A DNA stretch of 64,000 nt from a virus. The stretch spans positions 41,937 through 105,936 of the IMG/VR virus record IMGVR_UViG_3300035698_016830. The stretch is one strand, 5' to 3'. The notes below the pieces were generated by a model. That model did no database searches and had not been told where the DNA came from. It saw only the letters and a list, made by a program, of their open reading frames with translations. The position numbers were made by a program, and so were the translations under genes. Positions 40,727 through 50,290 of the stretch are shown here, one piece after another. Position 1 is the first letter of the stretch, and each line of letters starts with the position of its first letter.

Positions 40727-41323
40727 ATGTACAGTCAAGGTAATGAAGAGAAATGGGTATTGGATCATTTCGGCAGTCAGATAGGCTCATTTCTAGATAT
40801 TGGGGCTTATGATGGGAAGTGTATGAGCAATACCCATGAACTAGCTTTACGTGGTTGGCCTGGTGTCTGCGTAGAGCCGTCTCCCTCTGTGATTAAAGCC
40901 CTGTTGAACCTATATAGGGGTAACGCCAAGGTTCAGGTAATTAACACCGCTATAACCAAGGACAGTGGATTAATGGTTCTGCATGATGCCAATGGGGACC
41001 TAATCTCAACTTTAGATGACGCCCATAGAGATGTGTGGGCAAAGCAGGGCGTTCCCTATGCTGATGTATTAATAAAAACTACCACTATGCAAGAATTGCT
41101 CACACATTGTGGTCATGAATTCACTTTTATAAATCTTGATGTGGAAGGGATGAATTGGGAACTTTTTGTAGAGCTGCCTTTACAAAATCTTACAAAGTGC
41201 GCTGCTATGTGTATTGAGTTTGACGGTAAAACACCAGTGAAGGAAAATATGATAAAAAGAGCTGCTGAGCATGGCTATAAGATGACACAACAGAATGGTG
41301 AAAATATCTTTTTTGTGAGGTAG
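40727..41323 (+). CDS. FkbM-family methyltransferase
   Basis: SAM-dependent O-methyltransferase typical of polysaccharide and secondary-metabolite clusters. 198 residues: FLDIGAYDGKCMSNT (SAM motif I, 22-36), CVEPSPSVIKAL (acidic loop II), FTINLDVEG-type motif read here as FTFINLDVEGMNWE, and the C-terminal strand. Probably methylates a sugar or glycan end. Confidence 0.85.
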   Translation: MYSQGNEEKWVLDHFGSQIGSFLDIGAYDGKCMSNTHELALRGWPGVCVEPSPSVIKALLNLYRGNAKVQVINTAITKDSGLMVLHDANGDLISTLDDAHRDVWAKQGVPYADVLIKTTTMQELLTHCGHEFTFINLDVEGMNWELFVELPLQNLTKCAAMCIEFDGKTPVKENMIKRAAEHGYKMTQQNGENIFFVR

Positions 41324-41326
41324 AGA

Positions 41327-42034
41327 ATGAAAACAGCAATACTAAACTATATTACTCTTAATGCGTGGCACCCACACGGACAGAAACGATTAGGAGAATC
41401 ATTAAAAAGACAAGGTTTCACAGGGGACTATCTAATATACAATCCACATAGTCTTCCTTGCATCACGCATAGCGAAGTTCCTTATGCATTCAAATTCTTT
41501 GCTATACTAGATGCTATAAAAAAGGGGTATGACAGAGTCCTCTGGCTAGATGCGTCGTTCTGGGCAGTACTTAATCCAGATTTTTTGTTTGATCGTATAG
41601 GGGAGGTAGGAGTACTTGTACAGAACTCAAGTTATTTTATGGGGCAATGGTCTTCTGATGCTTCTTTAAAACACTTAGGTATTAGCAGAGAAGATGCTTG
41701 GAAAATAAAAATGTATTCTGGTGGATTCATGGGTTTCGATTTGAAGAATAGTAAGGTACTAGATTTTCTTGCTGCTGTGGATGTTCAGATACTTCAAAAA
41801 ATAGGATTTCAAGGAGCTTGGACAAATAAAAAGCAGGAAGTCTCAACAGACTCAGCAGTGCGTGGGCACAGACATGATATGGTGGTTGGTTCTATTCTTT
41901 TAGAAAGATCTGGATTTCCTATTCAGGCAGATAACACCCTGTTCTCTTATTATGGATGGTATGAGAAATACAAAAATGAGTTAGACCTTAAAAACGTAGC
42001 CTTTGTTTGTGAAGGTGGAATGAGAAAAATATGA
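41327..42034 (+). CDS. GT-A glycosyltransferase-like protein 4
   Basis: 235 residues: AFKFFAILDAIKKGYDRVLWLDASFWAV (about 54-81) has the LWLDA metal-binding strand of GT-A fold enzymes, and SGGFMGFDLKNSKVLDFL matches the acceptor-side motif of GT8-like families. Spacing of 4 bases to FkbM. Confidence 0.68.
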   Translation: MKTAILNYITLNAWHPHGQKRLGESLKRQGFTGDYLIYNPHSLPCITHSEVPYAFKFFAILDAIKKGYDRVLWLDASFWAVLNPDFLFDRIGEVGVLVQNSSYFMGQWSSDASLKHLGISREDAWKIKMYSGGFMGFDLKNSKVLDFLAAVDVQILQKIGFQGAWTNKKQEVSTDSAVRGHRHDMVVGSILLERSGFPIQADNTLFSYYGWYEKYKNELDLKNVAFVCEGGMRKI

Positions 42035-42035
42035 T

Positions 42036-42761
42036 ATGGAAAAGTTCTTAAATAGGCATAAAAATAAGTTATGCTTCGTTCTTGGCTCGGGGCCATCGCT
42101 TCGTCATGTTGATGTTGAGATCTTAAAAAAGAATCTTGTCATTGTTGTCAATAGTGCTATTTTGAAGGCACCGTTTGCTCAGTATCTTTTCGGCTATGAT
42201 TTCGGCATGACTTTGCTCACTTCTTGGTTGACTTTAAAGGATTTAAAATGTGAACTTATTTTAAATAGAACAGTTGGCCAATGGAGTGGGTATGATCATG
42301 CCACAGGTTTAGTCGCGATGAAAGATATTGAGAAAGAAAGAATAACTTATTTCGAAGTAGAGGGGAAAACAGAATGTAAATTAGAACAGAACCCAAAGAA
42401 GCTTTTGATACTCCCTTCTTCTGTTCATGGGGCAGTGCATCTCGCTTATATCATGGGGTGCTCGCCCATAGTCTTGTTAGGCTGTGATTGTCAGTATGAA
42501 GATTCTAAGAGATATTTTACTGAGTTTAAAGGTCAGCCAGTGAATGGATTTATTAGACCTGAGTTTAAAAAACTCAGACCAGAAGTAACGACTAGGGTGT
42601 CATCTGGGGATGGATATTTAGGGGCTATAATAAATATGTGGTCTAAGATAAGAAATAACAATAAGGAAATTAATATCATAAACGCCTCTGGAGGCATTTT
42701 AGGTGCGTTCCCTAGAAAATCAGTGAAGGAAATTATAAAGGCCTATGATGCAAAAGTATGA
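42036..42761 (+). CDS. DUF115/Maf-like glycosyltransferase or MptE-like protein
   Basis: 241 residues. KLCFVLGSGPSLRHVDVEILKKNLVIVVNSAI is the GSGPSL signature of the DUF115 group, which includes the Maf enzymes that attach nonulosonic acids to flagellin; HLAYIMGCSPIVLLGCDCQY gives the second motif. In this neighbourhood a role in transferring the cassette's product is attractive but is inference. Confidence 0.62.
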   Translation: MEKFLNRHKNKLCFVLGSGPSLRHVDVEILKKNLVIVVNSAILKAPFAQYLFGYDFGMTLLTSWLTLKDLKCELILNRTVGQWSGYDHATGLVAMKDIEKERITYFEVEGKTECKLEQNPKKLLILPSSVHGAVHLAYIMGCSPIVLLGCDCQYEDSKRYFTEFKGQPVNGFIRPEFKKLRPEVTTRVSSGDGYLGAIINMWSKIRNNNKEINIINASGGILGAFPRKSVKEIIKAYDAKV

Positions 42762-43653
42762 GAATGGTAATAAAAAGGTTTGTAAAAGGGTATCATGCTA
42801 TCTTTGTGGATGTAAAGATGTTATTCAAATTGCAGATAAAGTAAGGGACAGAAATGATATAGCAGTTTTGAAATGCAAGAAGTGTGGGTTGGTTTTCCTT
42901 TCTTCATTTGATCATATTACAGAAAATTTTTATAAAGAATCAAATATGCATAAGAACAAAAATTCATTTGAATTAGCATAATGGATAAATGCAACAAAAA
43001 TAGATGATGATAAGAGGATCGATAGGCTTAAACAAAATCTTAAAGGAAAATGTTTATTAGATTTTGGAACAGGAAATTGTGGTTTTCTTTTTAAAGCGAG
43101 TGTTTACGCTAAACAAACAGTAGGTATCGAAGTAGAGGCAAAAGTAAAATCAGCTCTATCAAAAAAACTTAAGAAACATAACATAGCATTATATGAAGAT
43201 ATTTCTGAAATAAGTTCAATGAAATTTGATATTATAACTTTGTTCCATGTGATTGAGCATTTGCCAAGACCTAAAGTACTCCTAGCAAAGCTTAAAAACT
43301 TGCTTACAAAAAATGGCAAGATTATTATAGAGACCCCAAATTCTGATGATGCTTTAATTAGTTTGTATAAAAATAAATCATTTATGGATTCTACATTTTG
43401 GAGTTGTCATTTATTTTTATTCAACCAAAAGACTTTAGAAGAAACGGCAAAACAATCTGGATTGCAATTAGATAGTATTACGCAAATTCAAAGGTACCCT
43501 TTAGCTAACCATTTACATTGGCTAGCTAAAAGTAAACCAAACGGACACCAAGAATGGGCTTTTCTTGATTCAAAGAAAATAAACGCTTTATATGAGAAAC
43601 AATTAAGATTATTGGGTATGTGTGATACCTTAACAGGAACTTTTTGTATTTAA
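42745..43653 (+). pseudogene. zinc-headed SAM methyltransferase with in-frame TAA
   Basis: One reading frame of about 302 codons interrupted by TAA at 42979-42981. N-terminal part: CYLCGC and CKKCG zinc ribbon, FYKESNMHKNKNSFELA; after the stop the frame goes on WINATKIDDDKRIDRLK, CLLDFGTGNCGFLFK (SAM motif I), FDIITLFHVIEHLPRPKVLL and IIIETPNSDD. This is the order of C-methyltransferase-like enzymes of sugar clusters. No ribosome site follows the stop. Broken by point mutation, or read through. Confidence 0.75.
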
Positions 43654-43671
43654 GAAGTGTGAAGGAGTCTG

Positions 43672-45088
43672 ATGGTACAGACCAAAAATGTATTATTGAT
43701 TGTCCATGACTTATACCAAGATGATTTGTGGTTCCCTTTAGGTACAGGGTATATTGCCGCGTCATTGCAAAAAGCAGGTGTTAATGTAGTTGTTTGTAGT
43801 TAAGACGTTTATCACTACACCGACCAAGAAATGATAAATAAGTATTTGAATGTAGAGTATGATTTTATTGCTTTAGGGTTTTTAGCTGCAAGATTTAAAG
43901 AAACAGTAGTTCCACTTTGTAAGTTAATTACTAAGTATAAAGGTAAAGCGAAGTTGATATTGGGTGGCCATGGTTCATCTGCTGTTCCACTATATATGCT
44001 AAAAAAAACTAAATGCTGATATTATTGTTATAAGTGAAGCTGAGCAATCCATAGTTGAGATAATGCAGGAACAAAATTTATCTACTATATGTAATATAGC
44101 TTATGTGGATAAAAATGGTAATTCACATATTAATGCTTCAAGTAAACCTAGCAACATCGATGCAATACCTTACCCGCTTTGGGATGCATTCCCAATGGAG
44201 AGTTATGCTTTAAGCACTATAGGAATAAATCAGAGTAATAATAGTAGAGGAATGCAACTAATTTCAAGTAGAGGCTGCATAAATAAATGTACTTTTTGCC
44301 ACAGAATAGGAAAGGGAGAAAGATTCAGAAAGGTATTCAATGTAGTTAGTGAAATGAAATATCTTTATGATTTTTATAATGTGACATATTTCACATTTTT
44401 AGACGAGCTATTAATAGTATCTTTGGACAGGCTTAAAGAATTTGCGCGTTGTCTTGAATTATTTGATTTACTAGGTAAAATTAAATTCAATGCTGGTGGT
44501 ATTAGATCAAATGTAGTGACTGATGAAATAGCTTCCTTATTTGAGCATATAGGTTGTCAATATATGACTATTGGTTTCGAATCGATGTCTGAAGATGTAT
44601 TAAAGAAGATGAGAAAAAATGTAACTCCTGAGGATAATATCAGATGTTTAGAAATTTTACGTAAGCATAAAATCCATGTTGGTATAAATTTTATCTGGGG
44701 TATGCCTGGTGATACGGAAAAAACATTAAGACAGAATGCAGACACTTTAAAAAAATACAATACGTATGGTGAGTTGAGGACTATAAGGCCAGTTACACCA
44801 TATCCAGGCAGTGAGTTATTTACAATAGCTGTTGAGCAAGGTATGTTATTAGGCCCTGATGATTTTTTTAATAAGTTTAATAATTCAGATTTGATATCCG
44901 TTAATTTTATAGATCTACCTATTGAGAAAATGTATGAATGTCTATTTGAGATTAACAGTGAGTTGATAATTGATCACCATGAACATATTGGTGGCAATCC
45001 TGAGGAAGATATAAAACATCTATACGATCTGTACTTCAATGATTTTACAAGTTTTCGTGGATTTCGAAAGTATGAAAGGAAAGAATAG
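43672..45088 (+). pseudogene. B12-binding radical SAM protein with in-frame TAA and frameshift
   Basis: Begins at ATG 43672 after GAAGGAGTCTG: VLLIVHDLYQDDLWFPLGTGYIAASLQ is a B12-binding domain start. TAA 43801-43803 stands where relatives have Gln (CS-stop-DVYHYTDQE). Further on, A8 at 44001-44008 shifts the frame; with seven A's it would read MLKKLNADIIVISEAEQSI. The remaining 341 codons hold the radical SAM cluster motif RGCINKCTFC and the barrel. Intact, it would rearrange or methylate a sugar or lipid by radical chemistry. Confidence 0.8.
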
Positions 45089-45090
45089 CT

Positions 45091-45828
45091 ATGAACGATT
45101 TATTTTCTGTTGAAGGTAAAAATGTTTTGATCACTGGTGGGTCTGGTGGTATAGGATCAGAGCTTGTAAATGGATTCATAAAAGCAGGTGCCCATGTAGT
45201 ATCATTCGACAAAGTTCCATCTACAACCAACTGTGAGCAGCACGTGCTTATTGACTTGTCGAATAAACAAGACATTGAGCAAGTATTCGCTGAATACATT
45301 GAGCTGCATGATAGAATAGATGTATTAATAAACTGTGCAGCTGTTACAATTCCAAATGTGAGTGTAATGTACCCACTTGAATCCTGGGATAGTACAATGA
45401 ATGTGACTCTTAATTCAGTATTCTATATGTGTAGATTGACAGGCTTACAGATGCGAAAGCAAGGCACTGGTGGTTCTATTATCAACTTCACGAGTATCAA
45501 CGCTGCCCAAGCTATGCCTCATAATCCAGCATATGCAGCTGCTAAAGCAGGTGTGAGGCATTTGACAAAATCTTTTGCTTATGACTTTGGAAAATATAAT
45601 ATCAGAGTAAATAATATTGGTCCAGGGTATACAAAAACAAAAATGAATACCAAAAGTTTGTCTGACCCAGCTGCCTACCAATTACGTGCTGATAATAGCA
45701 TGTTGGGTCGATGGGCTAATCCAATAGAAATGGTGGGACCGGCAATTTTTCTTGCGTCTGATGCATCAAGTTTTGTCACTGGCACTGATTTATGGGTTGA
45801 TGGTGGTTGGCTTTCAAAAGGAATGTGA
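45091..45828 (+). CDS. short-chain dehydrogenase/reductase (PtmA-like)
   Basis: NAD(P)-dependent oxidoreductase, 245 residues: LITGGSGGIGSELV (cofactor loop, 11-24), INCAAV, catalytic Ser in NFTSINAAQ, YAAAKAGVRHL (YxxxK) and NNIGPGYTKT. In nonulosonate clusters a homologous SDR lies beside the CMP-sugar synthetase and NeuB, as here. The precise sugar step is not known. Confidence 0.86.
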   Translation: MNDLFSVEGKNVLITGGSGGIGSELVNGFIKAGAHVVSFDKVPSTTNCEQHVLIDLSNKQDIEQVFAEYIELHDRIDVLINCAAVTIPNVSVMYPLESWDSTMNVTLNSVFYMCRLTGLQMRKQGTGGSIINFTSINAAQAMPHNPAYAAAKAGVRHLTKSFAYDFGKYNIRVNNIGPGYTKTKMNTKSLSDPAAYQLRADNSMLGRWANPIEMVGPAIFLASDASSFVTGTDLWVDGGWLSKGM

Positions 45829-45829
45829 T

Positions 45830-46507
45830 ATGAGTTTAATTTGTGCCGTAATACCTGCTAGGTGTGGTTCAAAATCTATTAAAGATAAGAACATACAATT
45901 ACTTGGTGGAAAGCCCTTATTAGTCTATAGTATTGAAACAGCTATTCATAGTATTTTTATAGGTAGGATTATAGTTTCAACTGATTCTGAAGAGTATGCA
46001 GCTATAGCTTCTAAATGGGGGGCTGAAGTGGTGGTAAGGCCTAAAGAGCTATCACAAGATAACAGTTGTGATGTTGATTGGGTGTTGCATTTGTTATCTC
46101 AATTAAAGGAAAAACCAAAGTACCTAGTTCATCTAAGGCCAACATCTCCTCTCAGGCAATCTTTTATTGTAAATAATGCTATTAGGTGTATTAATAATCA
46201 TCCAGAAGCATCGGCTCTAAGATCAGTAACACCACAAGCTCAATCTGCTTATAAGCATTTTGAAATTGATGGATCCTATTTAAAATCGGTAGGTTCTGGT
46301 TCTTTTAACCTTGATGAAGCAAATAAACCTAGACACCTGTATCCAACTACCTATGATGCCAATGGGTATGTTGATATTTTGAAAACAGCGTATGTATTAA
46401 AAAATAATAGAATTCATGGTGATAAAGTAATCCCGTTTATGGTACCAAGAATAACGGACATTGATACGCAAGAGGATTTAGATTATGCAAGATTTGAAGC
46501 AAGGTAG
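45830..46507 (+). CDS. CMP-nonulosonate synthetase (NeuA-like)
   Basis: Activates a nonulosonic acid with CTP. 225 residues: AVIPARCGSKSIKDKNI (CTP-binding P-loop-like motif, 6-22), GKPLLVYSIE, STDSEEYA, HLRPTSPLRQ and the metal-binding DIDTQEDLDYA at the end. Starts one base after the SDR stop. With NeuB it forms the core of the pathway. Confidence 0.9.
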   Translation: MSLICAVIPARCGSKSIKDKNIQLLGGKPLLVYSIETAIHSIFIGRIIVSTDSEEYAAIASKWGAEVVVRPKELSQDNSCDVDWVLHLLSQLKEKPKYLVHLRPTSPLRQSFIVNNAIRCINNHPEASALRSVTPQAQSAYKHFEIDGSYLKSVGSGSFNLDEANKPRHLYPTTYDANGYVDILKTAYVLKNNRIHGDKVIPFMVPRITDIDTQEDLDYARFEAR

Positions 46508-47765
46508 AACAAAGGTCCTACTGGTATCTTTTTATAACAAGGAAGCCTATGGAATGAGAATATTGCATTCCATGCTTGCTGATAAATATGATGCTAAAAT
46601 GCTATACGTAGAAGAAAACAATACGCAATTAATAATTGAATTGTTAAATAGTTTCAAGCCTGATGTTCTTTGCTTTAGTTTAGTTTCATCTAATTTTATG
46701 CTATACAAAAAATTGTATAAGCAAATACGAAAAATAGGTATTTTCAAAATAATTTTAGGTGGCTGGCAGCCAACTTTGAACCCTGATAAATGTTTGCCTT
46801 ATTGTGATGCTTTGTGTCGAGGTGAGGGTGAGAACGTAATTTTAAAAATAATGGAAGACTTCAAGTGTGATACATTGAAAAAAGTTTACATGGAGGGCTT
46901 AAAACCACTAGATTACCCTATTTTTAAATTTGATAACCAATATTCATTTATTCTAGAAAAAGGAAAGTTAGAACAAAAGGAACCTTATTTTGAAAACGAA
47001 CGATATGGAACTATGATAGGCAGAGGTTGTCCGTAGCGATGCACCTATTGTTCAAATAATTATATGCATGAGCTATACCCTACTTGGAATAAAACCAGAT
47101 TTAGAAATATTGATAGAGTTATAGATGAGCTGAAACTAGTAAAAGAAAAATTAAGTAAGGTACAAAGAATCAATTTTTATGATGAAGTATTTATACCTGG
47201 AAAATGGATAAATGAATTTGTGTCTAAGTATAAAAAGGAAGTTGCTTTACCGTTCTATTGTATGTTTTATCCAGGCACCTGTAATGAGGAGACAGCGGAA
47301 AAATTAGTTGAAGCTGGCCTAATTGGCGTATGGATGGGCGTACAATCTGGATCTGAACGAGAAAGAAAGAAAGTCTTTAAAAGGTATTACACTAATAGTA
47401 CTCTCCAAAACCAAATAAGAATATTTCGAAAATGTGGTATTTCTATAAAGTATGATTTCATTTTTGATAGCCCTTTTGCAACCGAAGATGATTTTATAGA
47501 GACTATTAAGTTAATAAGGGGACTTCCTAAGCCTTTTTTGATAAATATGTTCTCTTTAAAATACTTTCCCAATACTGAGATCACTGAGATGGCTTTTGAG
47601 GCAGGGCTAATACAGAAAACAAATGATGAGCTAGATGTCGATTGTCCAGATTTTATGTTAGATGTAAAAAAACAGGAAGAAATAATGAAATTAGTAAATG
47701 AATCTTCTATAAATATTTCAAAATGCAAAGAATATTTTAAAGGAACACAATGTCAAATTACTTAG
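46485..47765 (+). pseudogene. B12-binding radical SAM protein with in-frame TAG in cluster motif
   Basis: One frame of 426 codons with TAG at 47034-47036. Before it: KVLLVSFYNKEAYGMRILHSML, LCFSLVSSNF, IILGGWQPTL (B12-binding domain). The stop falls inside the iron-sulfur motif, GRGCP-stop-RCTYCSNN, where relatives have Tyr, Trp or Phe. After it the radical SAM barrel goes on (INFYDEVF, GVWMGVQSGSER, FIFDSPFATEDDF). The frame is otherwise intact, so the lesion is a single codon. Confidence 0.8.
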
Positions 47766-48415
47766 AAACAATTTACTTTCGTAATGAACAAGGTGAGTAT
47801 GATTACCCACAGCAGTTGTGTGATTACCTGGTAAAACGATACAAGCTTAGTGGTCGCCTTCTTGATGTTGGATGTGGTAAGGGTAACCATTTGGTTGCAT
47901 TTAATCGAAGATTCTTACATACTGAGGGTATTGATTCTAGGCCAATAACATCAGAAATATCAAAGTGTGATTTAGAAAAAGAGGAGTTCCCAGAACTAGA
48001 AAATGACTTTGATGTTGTATTTTCAAAATCAGTAATTGAGCATGTCAATAATGCTGATAATATTATATCTGAGATTAAGAGGGTATTGAAACCTGGTGGC
48101 AGGGTCATCCTATTGACTCCTGATTGGAATACTACGCATGAGGTTTTTTGGGACGACTACACACATGTAAAGCCATGGACAAGAAAGTCTTTGCAAGACG
48201 CTTTGATGATCCATGGCTTTACTGAAGTGAAGAGTGAGTTATTTAGACAGCTTCCTTTAGTATGGAAATACCCAAAATTAAATTATATATGTGATTTAAT
48301 TAGTTTGTTGCCACATTCGTTTAAATGGAAGGATAGGGAAGAAAAAGAGTTTAGAACTTGGGTGAGGTTTTCAAAAGAAAAAATGATATTAGCTACAGGA
48401 ACTAAACCATGCTAA
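47750..48415 (+). CDS. class I SAM-dependent methyltransferase
   Basis: 221 residues: LLDVGCGKGNHLVAF (motif I, about 37-51), FDVVFSKSVIEHVNNADNII (motif post-II), VLKPGGRVILLTPDW. Substrate presumably a sugar intermediate or finished glycan. Starts inside the end of the radical SAM gene. A 84-base gap with a short hairpin (ATAGAC/GTCTAT) follows. Confidence 0.84.
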   Translation: MSNYLETIYFRNEQGEYDYPQQLCDYLVKRYKLSGRLLDVGCGKGNHLVAFNRRFLHTEGIDSRPITSEISKCDLEKEEFPELENDFDVVFSKSVIEHVNNADNIISEIKRVLKPGGRVILLTPDWNTTHEVFWDDYTHVKPWTRKSLQDALMIHGFTEVKSELFRQLPLVWKYPKLNYICDLISLLPHSFKWKDREEKEFRTWVRFSKEKMILATGTKPC

Positions 48416-48499
48416 AGCATATTGAAATTATAGACTAGGTCTATTGCCTTAGAGCATTGTAATAGAAATTGTTGAAATACCAATGAAAGGTAAAAAGTA

Positions 48500-49321
48500 A
48501 TGATGATCGTAGCTGAAATAGGAATCAATCATAATGGTGACATCGATATTGCAAAGAAAATGATTGACGTAGCAGCGAATGCAGGATGTGATGCAGTGAA
48601 ATTTCAAAAGCGGACTATTGATCTAGTCTATACAGAAGAGGAATTAGACAAGCTTAGAGAATCACCGTGGGGCTATACAAATAGGGCGCAAAAGGAAGGC
48701 CTTGAATTTATTGAAACAGATTATTGTGCAATTAATAAGTATGTTAAAGAACTGGGAATGACCTGGTTTGCATCTCCTTGGGATATTGAATCTGTAGAAT
48801 TTCTAAACAGATTTGATAATGATTATATTAAAGTTGCCTCGGCGTCGGTTACAGATTTAAAATTACTACAAGCCATTAAAGCAACTGGTAAGAAAAGTAT
48901 TCTTTCAACTGGCATGTCTACGCAATGCGAAGTTGGTTTTGCTGTTGATGTTTTGGGCAAAAACTTGGAGTATATTCTTGCATGCACTTCAACATATCCA
49001 ACAAAACCTGAAGAAATAAATTTGAGTTTTATCCGTACTCTTAAAGATGAATTTCCAAATATTAAAGTTGGTTTTTCAAACCACAGCCCAAGTATAGCTT
49101 TTTGTAGGGCTGCTTCTGTTTTAGGTGCTGATATGATTGAGTTCCATTTAACATTGGATCGCTCAATGTATGGATCTGACCAATCAGCCAGTATTGAACC
49201 TTATGGAGCAGAACTAATTGTAAAAAATGCAAAAGTGATACAAAAAGCGCTGGGTGATGGAAAATGGACTGTATACCCTTCTGAAGAAGAAATTAAGAAG
49301 AAATTGAGGAAAACTGTATAA
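48500..49321 (+). CDS. nonulosonate synthase (NeuB-like), lacking SAF domain
   Basis: Condenses phosphoenolpyruvate with a six-carbon amino sugar to a nine-carbon nonulosonic acid. 273 residues: MIVAEIGINHNGDIDIAKKMI, AVKFQKRT, LGMTWFASPWD, DYIKVASASVTDLKLL, STGMS, CTSTYPTKPEEINL, VGFSNHSP, EFHLTLDRSMYGSDQSAS. The TIM barrel is complete, but the C-terminal antifreeze-like (SAF) domain of usual 340-residue enzymes is missing, so substrate closure may depend on another protein. RBS GAAAGGTAAAAAG. Confidence 0.9.
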   Translation: MMIVAEIGINHNGDIDIAKKMIDVAANAGCDAVKFQKRTIDLVYTEEELDKLRESPWGYTNRAQKEGLEFIETDYCAINKYVKELGMTWFASPWDIESVEFLNRFDNDYIKVASASVTDLKLLQAIKATGKKSILSTGMSTQCEVGFAVDVLGKNLEYILACTSTYPTKPEEINLSFIRTLKDEFPNIKVGFSNHSPSIAFCRAASVLGADMIEFHLTLDRSMYGSDQSASIEPYGAELIVKNAKVIQKALGDGKWTVYPSEEEIKKKLRKTV

Positions 49322-49357
49322 CCAATAGACAAGATTACTTTAAAGAAGGAATAGAAA

Positions 49358-49528
49358 ATGGCTAATGATTTTGATCCTAAGATGTTGGTGGAGCATATTG
49401 ATTCTTTTGGAAAACATCTTAATGATTTTGAAATTAAGTTTATTGCTGATTTGTTGGATCACCCACCAAGATTGTATTCCGATCCACAAATAAAAGTTAT
49501 TGAACGAATTTATGAGGAGAAATGTTAG
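49358..49528 (+). CDS. small hypothetical protein, 56 aa
   Basis: MANDFDPKMLVEHIDSFGKHLNDFEIKFIADLLDHPPRLYS... all-helical; resembles short phage proteins of unknown role. AAAGAAGGAATAGAAA before the ATG. Ends one base before the next start. Confidence 0.62.
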   Translation: MANDFDPKMLVEHIDSFGKHLNDFEIKFIADLLDHPPRLYSDPQIKVIERIYEEKC

Positions 49529-49529
49529 T

Positions 49530-49931
49530 ATGATACGTCATATAGGAATAGTAACTACAGATGTAAAAGAGTCAATGGAGTTCTATGCTATATTCGGTTT
49601 CAAGCTCCAAGCTACAAAGCATGAGAATACATCTTTTATTGATAGAATATCACGTTTGAAGGATAGTGGACTCTTGACACTTAGGCTTGTTAATGATGAT
49701 GGTGAGATGATTGAGCTGCTAGATTATGGTAAAGATACTCAAGGAAGGCATTCTTCTTTGTTTGAAATCGGTCTTGCCCACCTATCATTTACAATTTCAA
49801 GTTTTGCTGACTATGATGAGTGCGACCTTGTGCTTGTTACTCCTCCTACCATTGATCCAGAAGGGAAAGCTAAAGTGGCTTTCTGCGTATCACCTGAAGG
49901 TACTTTTATTGAACTAGTGGAGATGATCTGA
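49530..49931 (+). CDS. VOC/glyoxalase superfamily protein
   Basis: 133 residues with paired beta-alpha-beta units: RHIGIVTTDVKESMEFYAIFGF, DDGEMIELLDYG, GLAHLSFTI and SPEGTFIELVEMI; His4, Glu56, His74 and Glu130 are in place for metal binding. VOC enzymes catalyse isomerisation, epimerisation or ring cleavage. Nested in the nonulosonate cassette, an epimerase role is possible. Confidence 0.78.
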   Translation: MIRHIGIVTTDVKESMEFYAIFGFKLQATKHENTSFIDRISRLKDSGLLTLRLVNDDGEMIELLDYGKDTQGRHSSLFEIGLAHLSFTISSFADYDECDLVLVTPPTIDPEGKAKVAFCVSPEGTFIELVEMI

Positions 49932-50290
49932 TGAGTAGAGAAATGAAATTTAGGGCTTGGCACAAAGAAGCTTGTGTTATGCTCTATCAAAAAGAAACGA
50001 ATCTTGGTTCCTGGTTTGATCACGAAGCTTATCCTCAAGGGGCCTTTATTTATGAGCAAGTTACAGGACAAACAGATAAGAATGATGTTGAGCCCTATGA
50101 AAATGATATTGTGGAATGCATTAAAACAGACAGGTACGAAGCTTGTTTTTGTGTGATAGAATATCAAGCTGAGTTTGGAAAATATGTTGGCGTTCGTTGC
50201 GGGTATGCTCAAGATATAGGAATGAAATGGTTATCAAGTTTTGGAGAAAAAGTTGGGAATGTACATGAAAATGAGGAGCTAGTAAAATGA
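49931..50290 (+). CDS. YopX-domain phage protein
   Basis: 119 residues: MSREMKFRAWHKEACVML, YEQVTGQTDKNDVEPYENDIVEC and VIEYQAEFGKY with GNVHENEEL at the end fit the YopX domain found in many phages, role unknown. Overlaps neighbours on both sides. An unrelated insertion in the sugar cassette. Confidence 0.88.
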   Translation: MSREMKFRAWHKEACVMLYQKETNLGSWFDHEAYPQGAFIYEQVTGQTDKNDVEPYENDIVECIKTDRYEACFCVIEYQAEFGKYVGVRCGYAQDIGMKWLSSFGEKVGNVHENEELVK

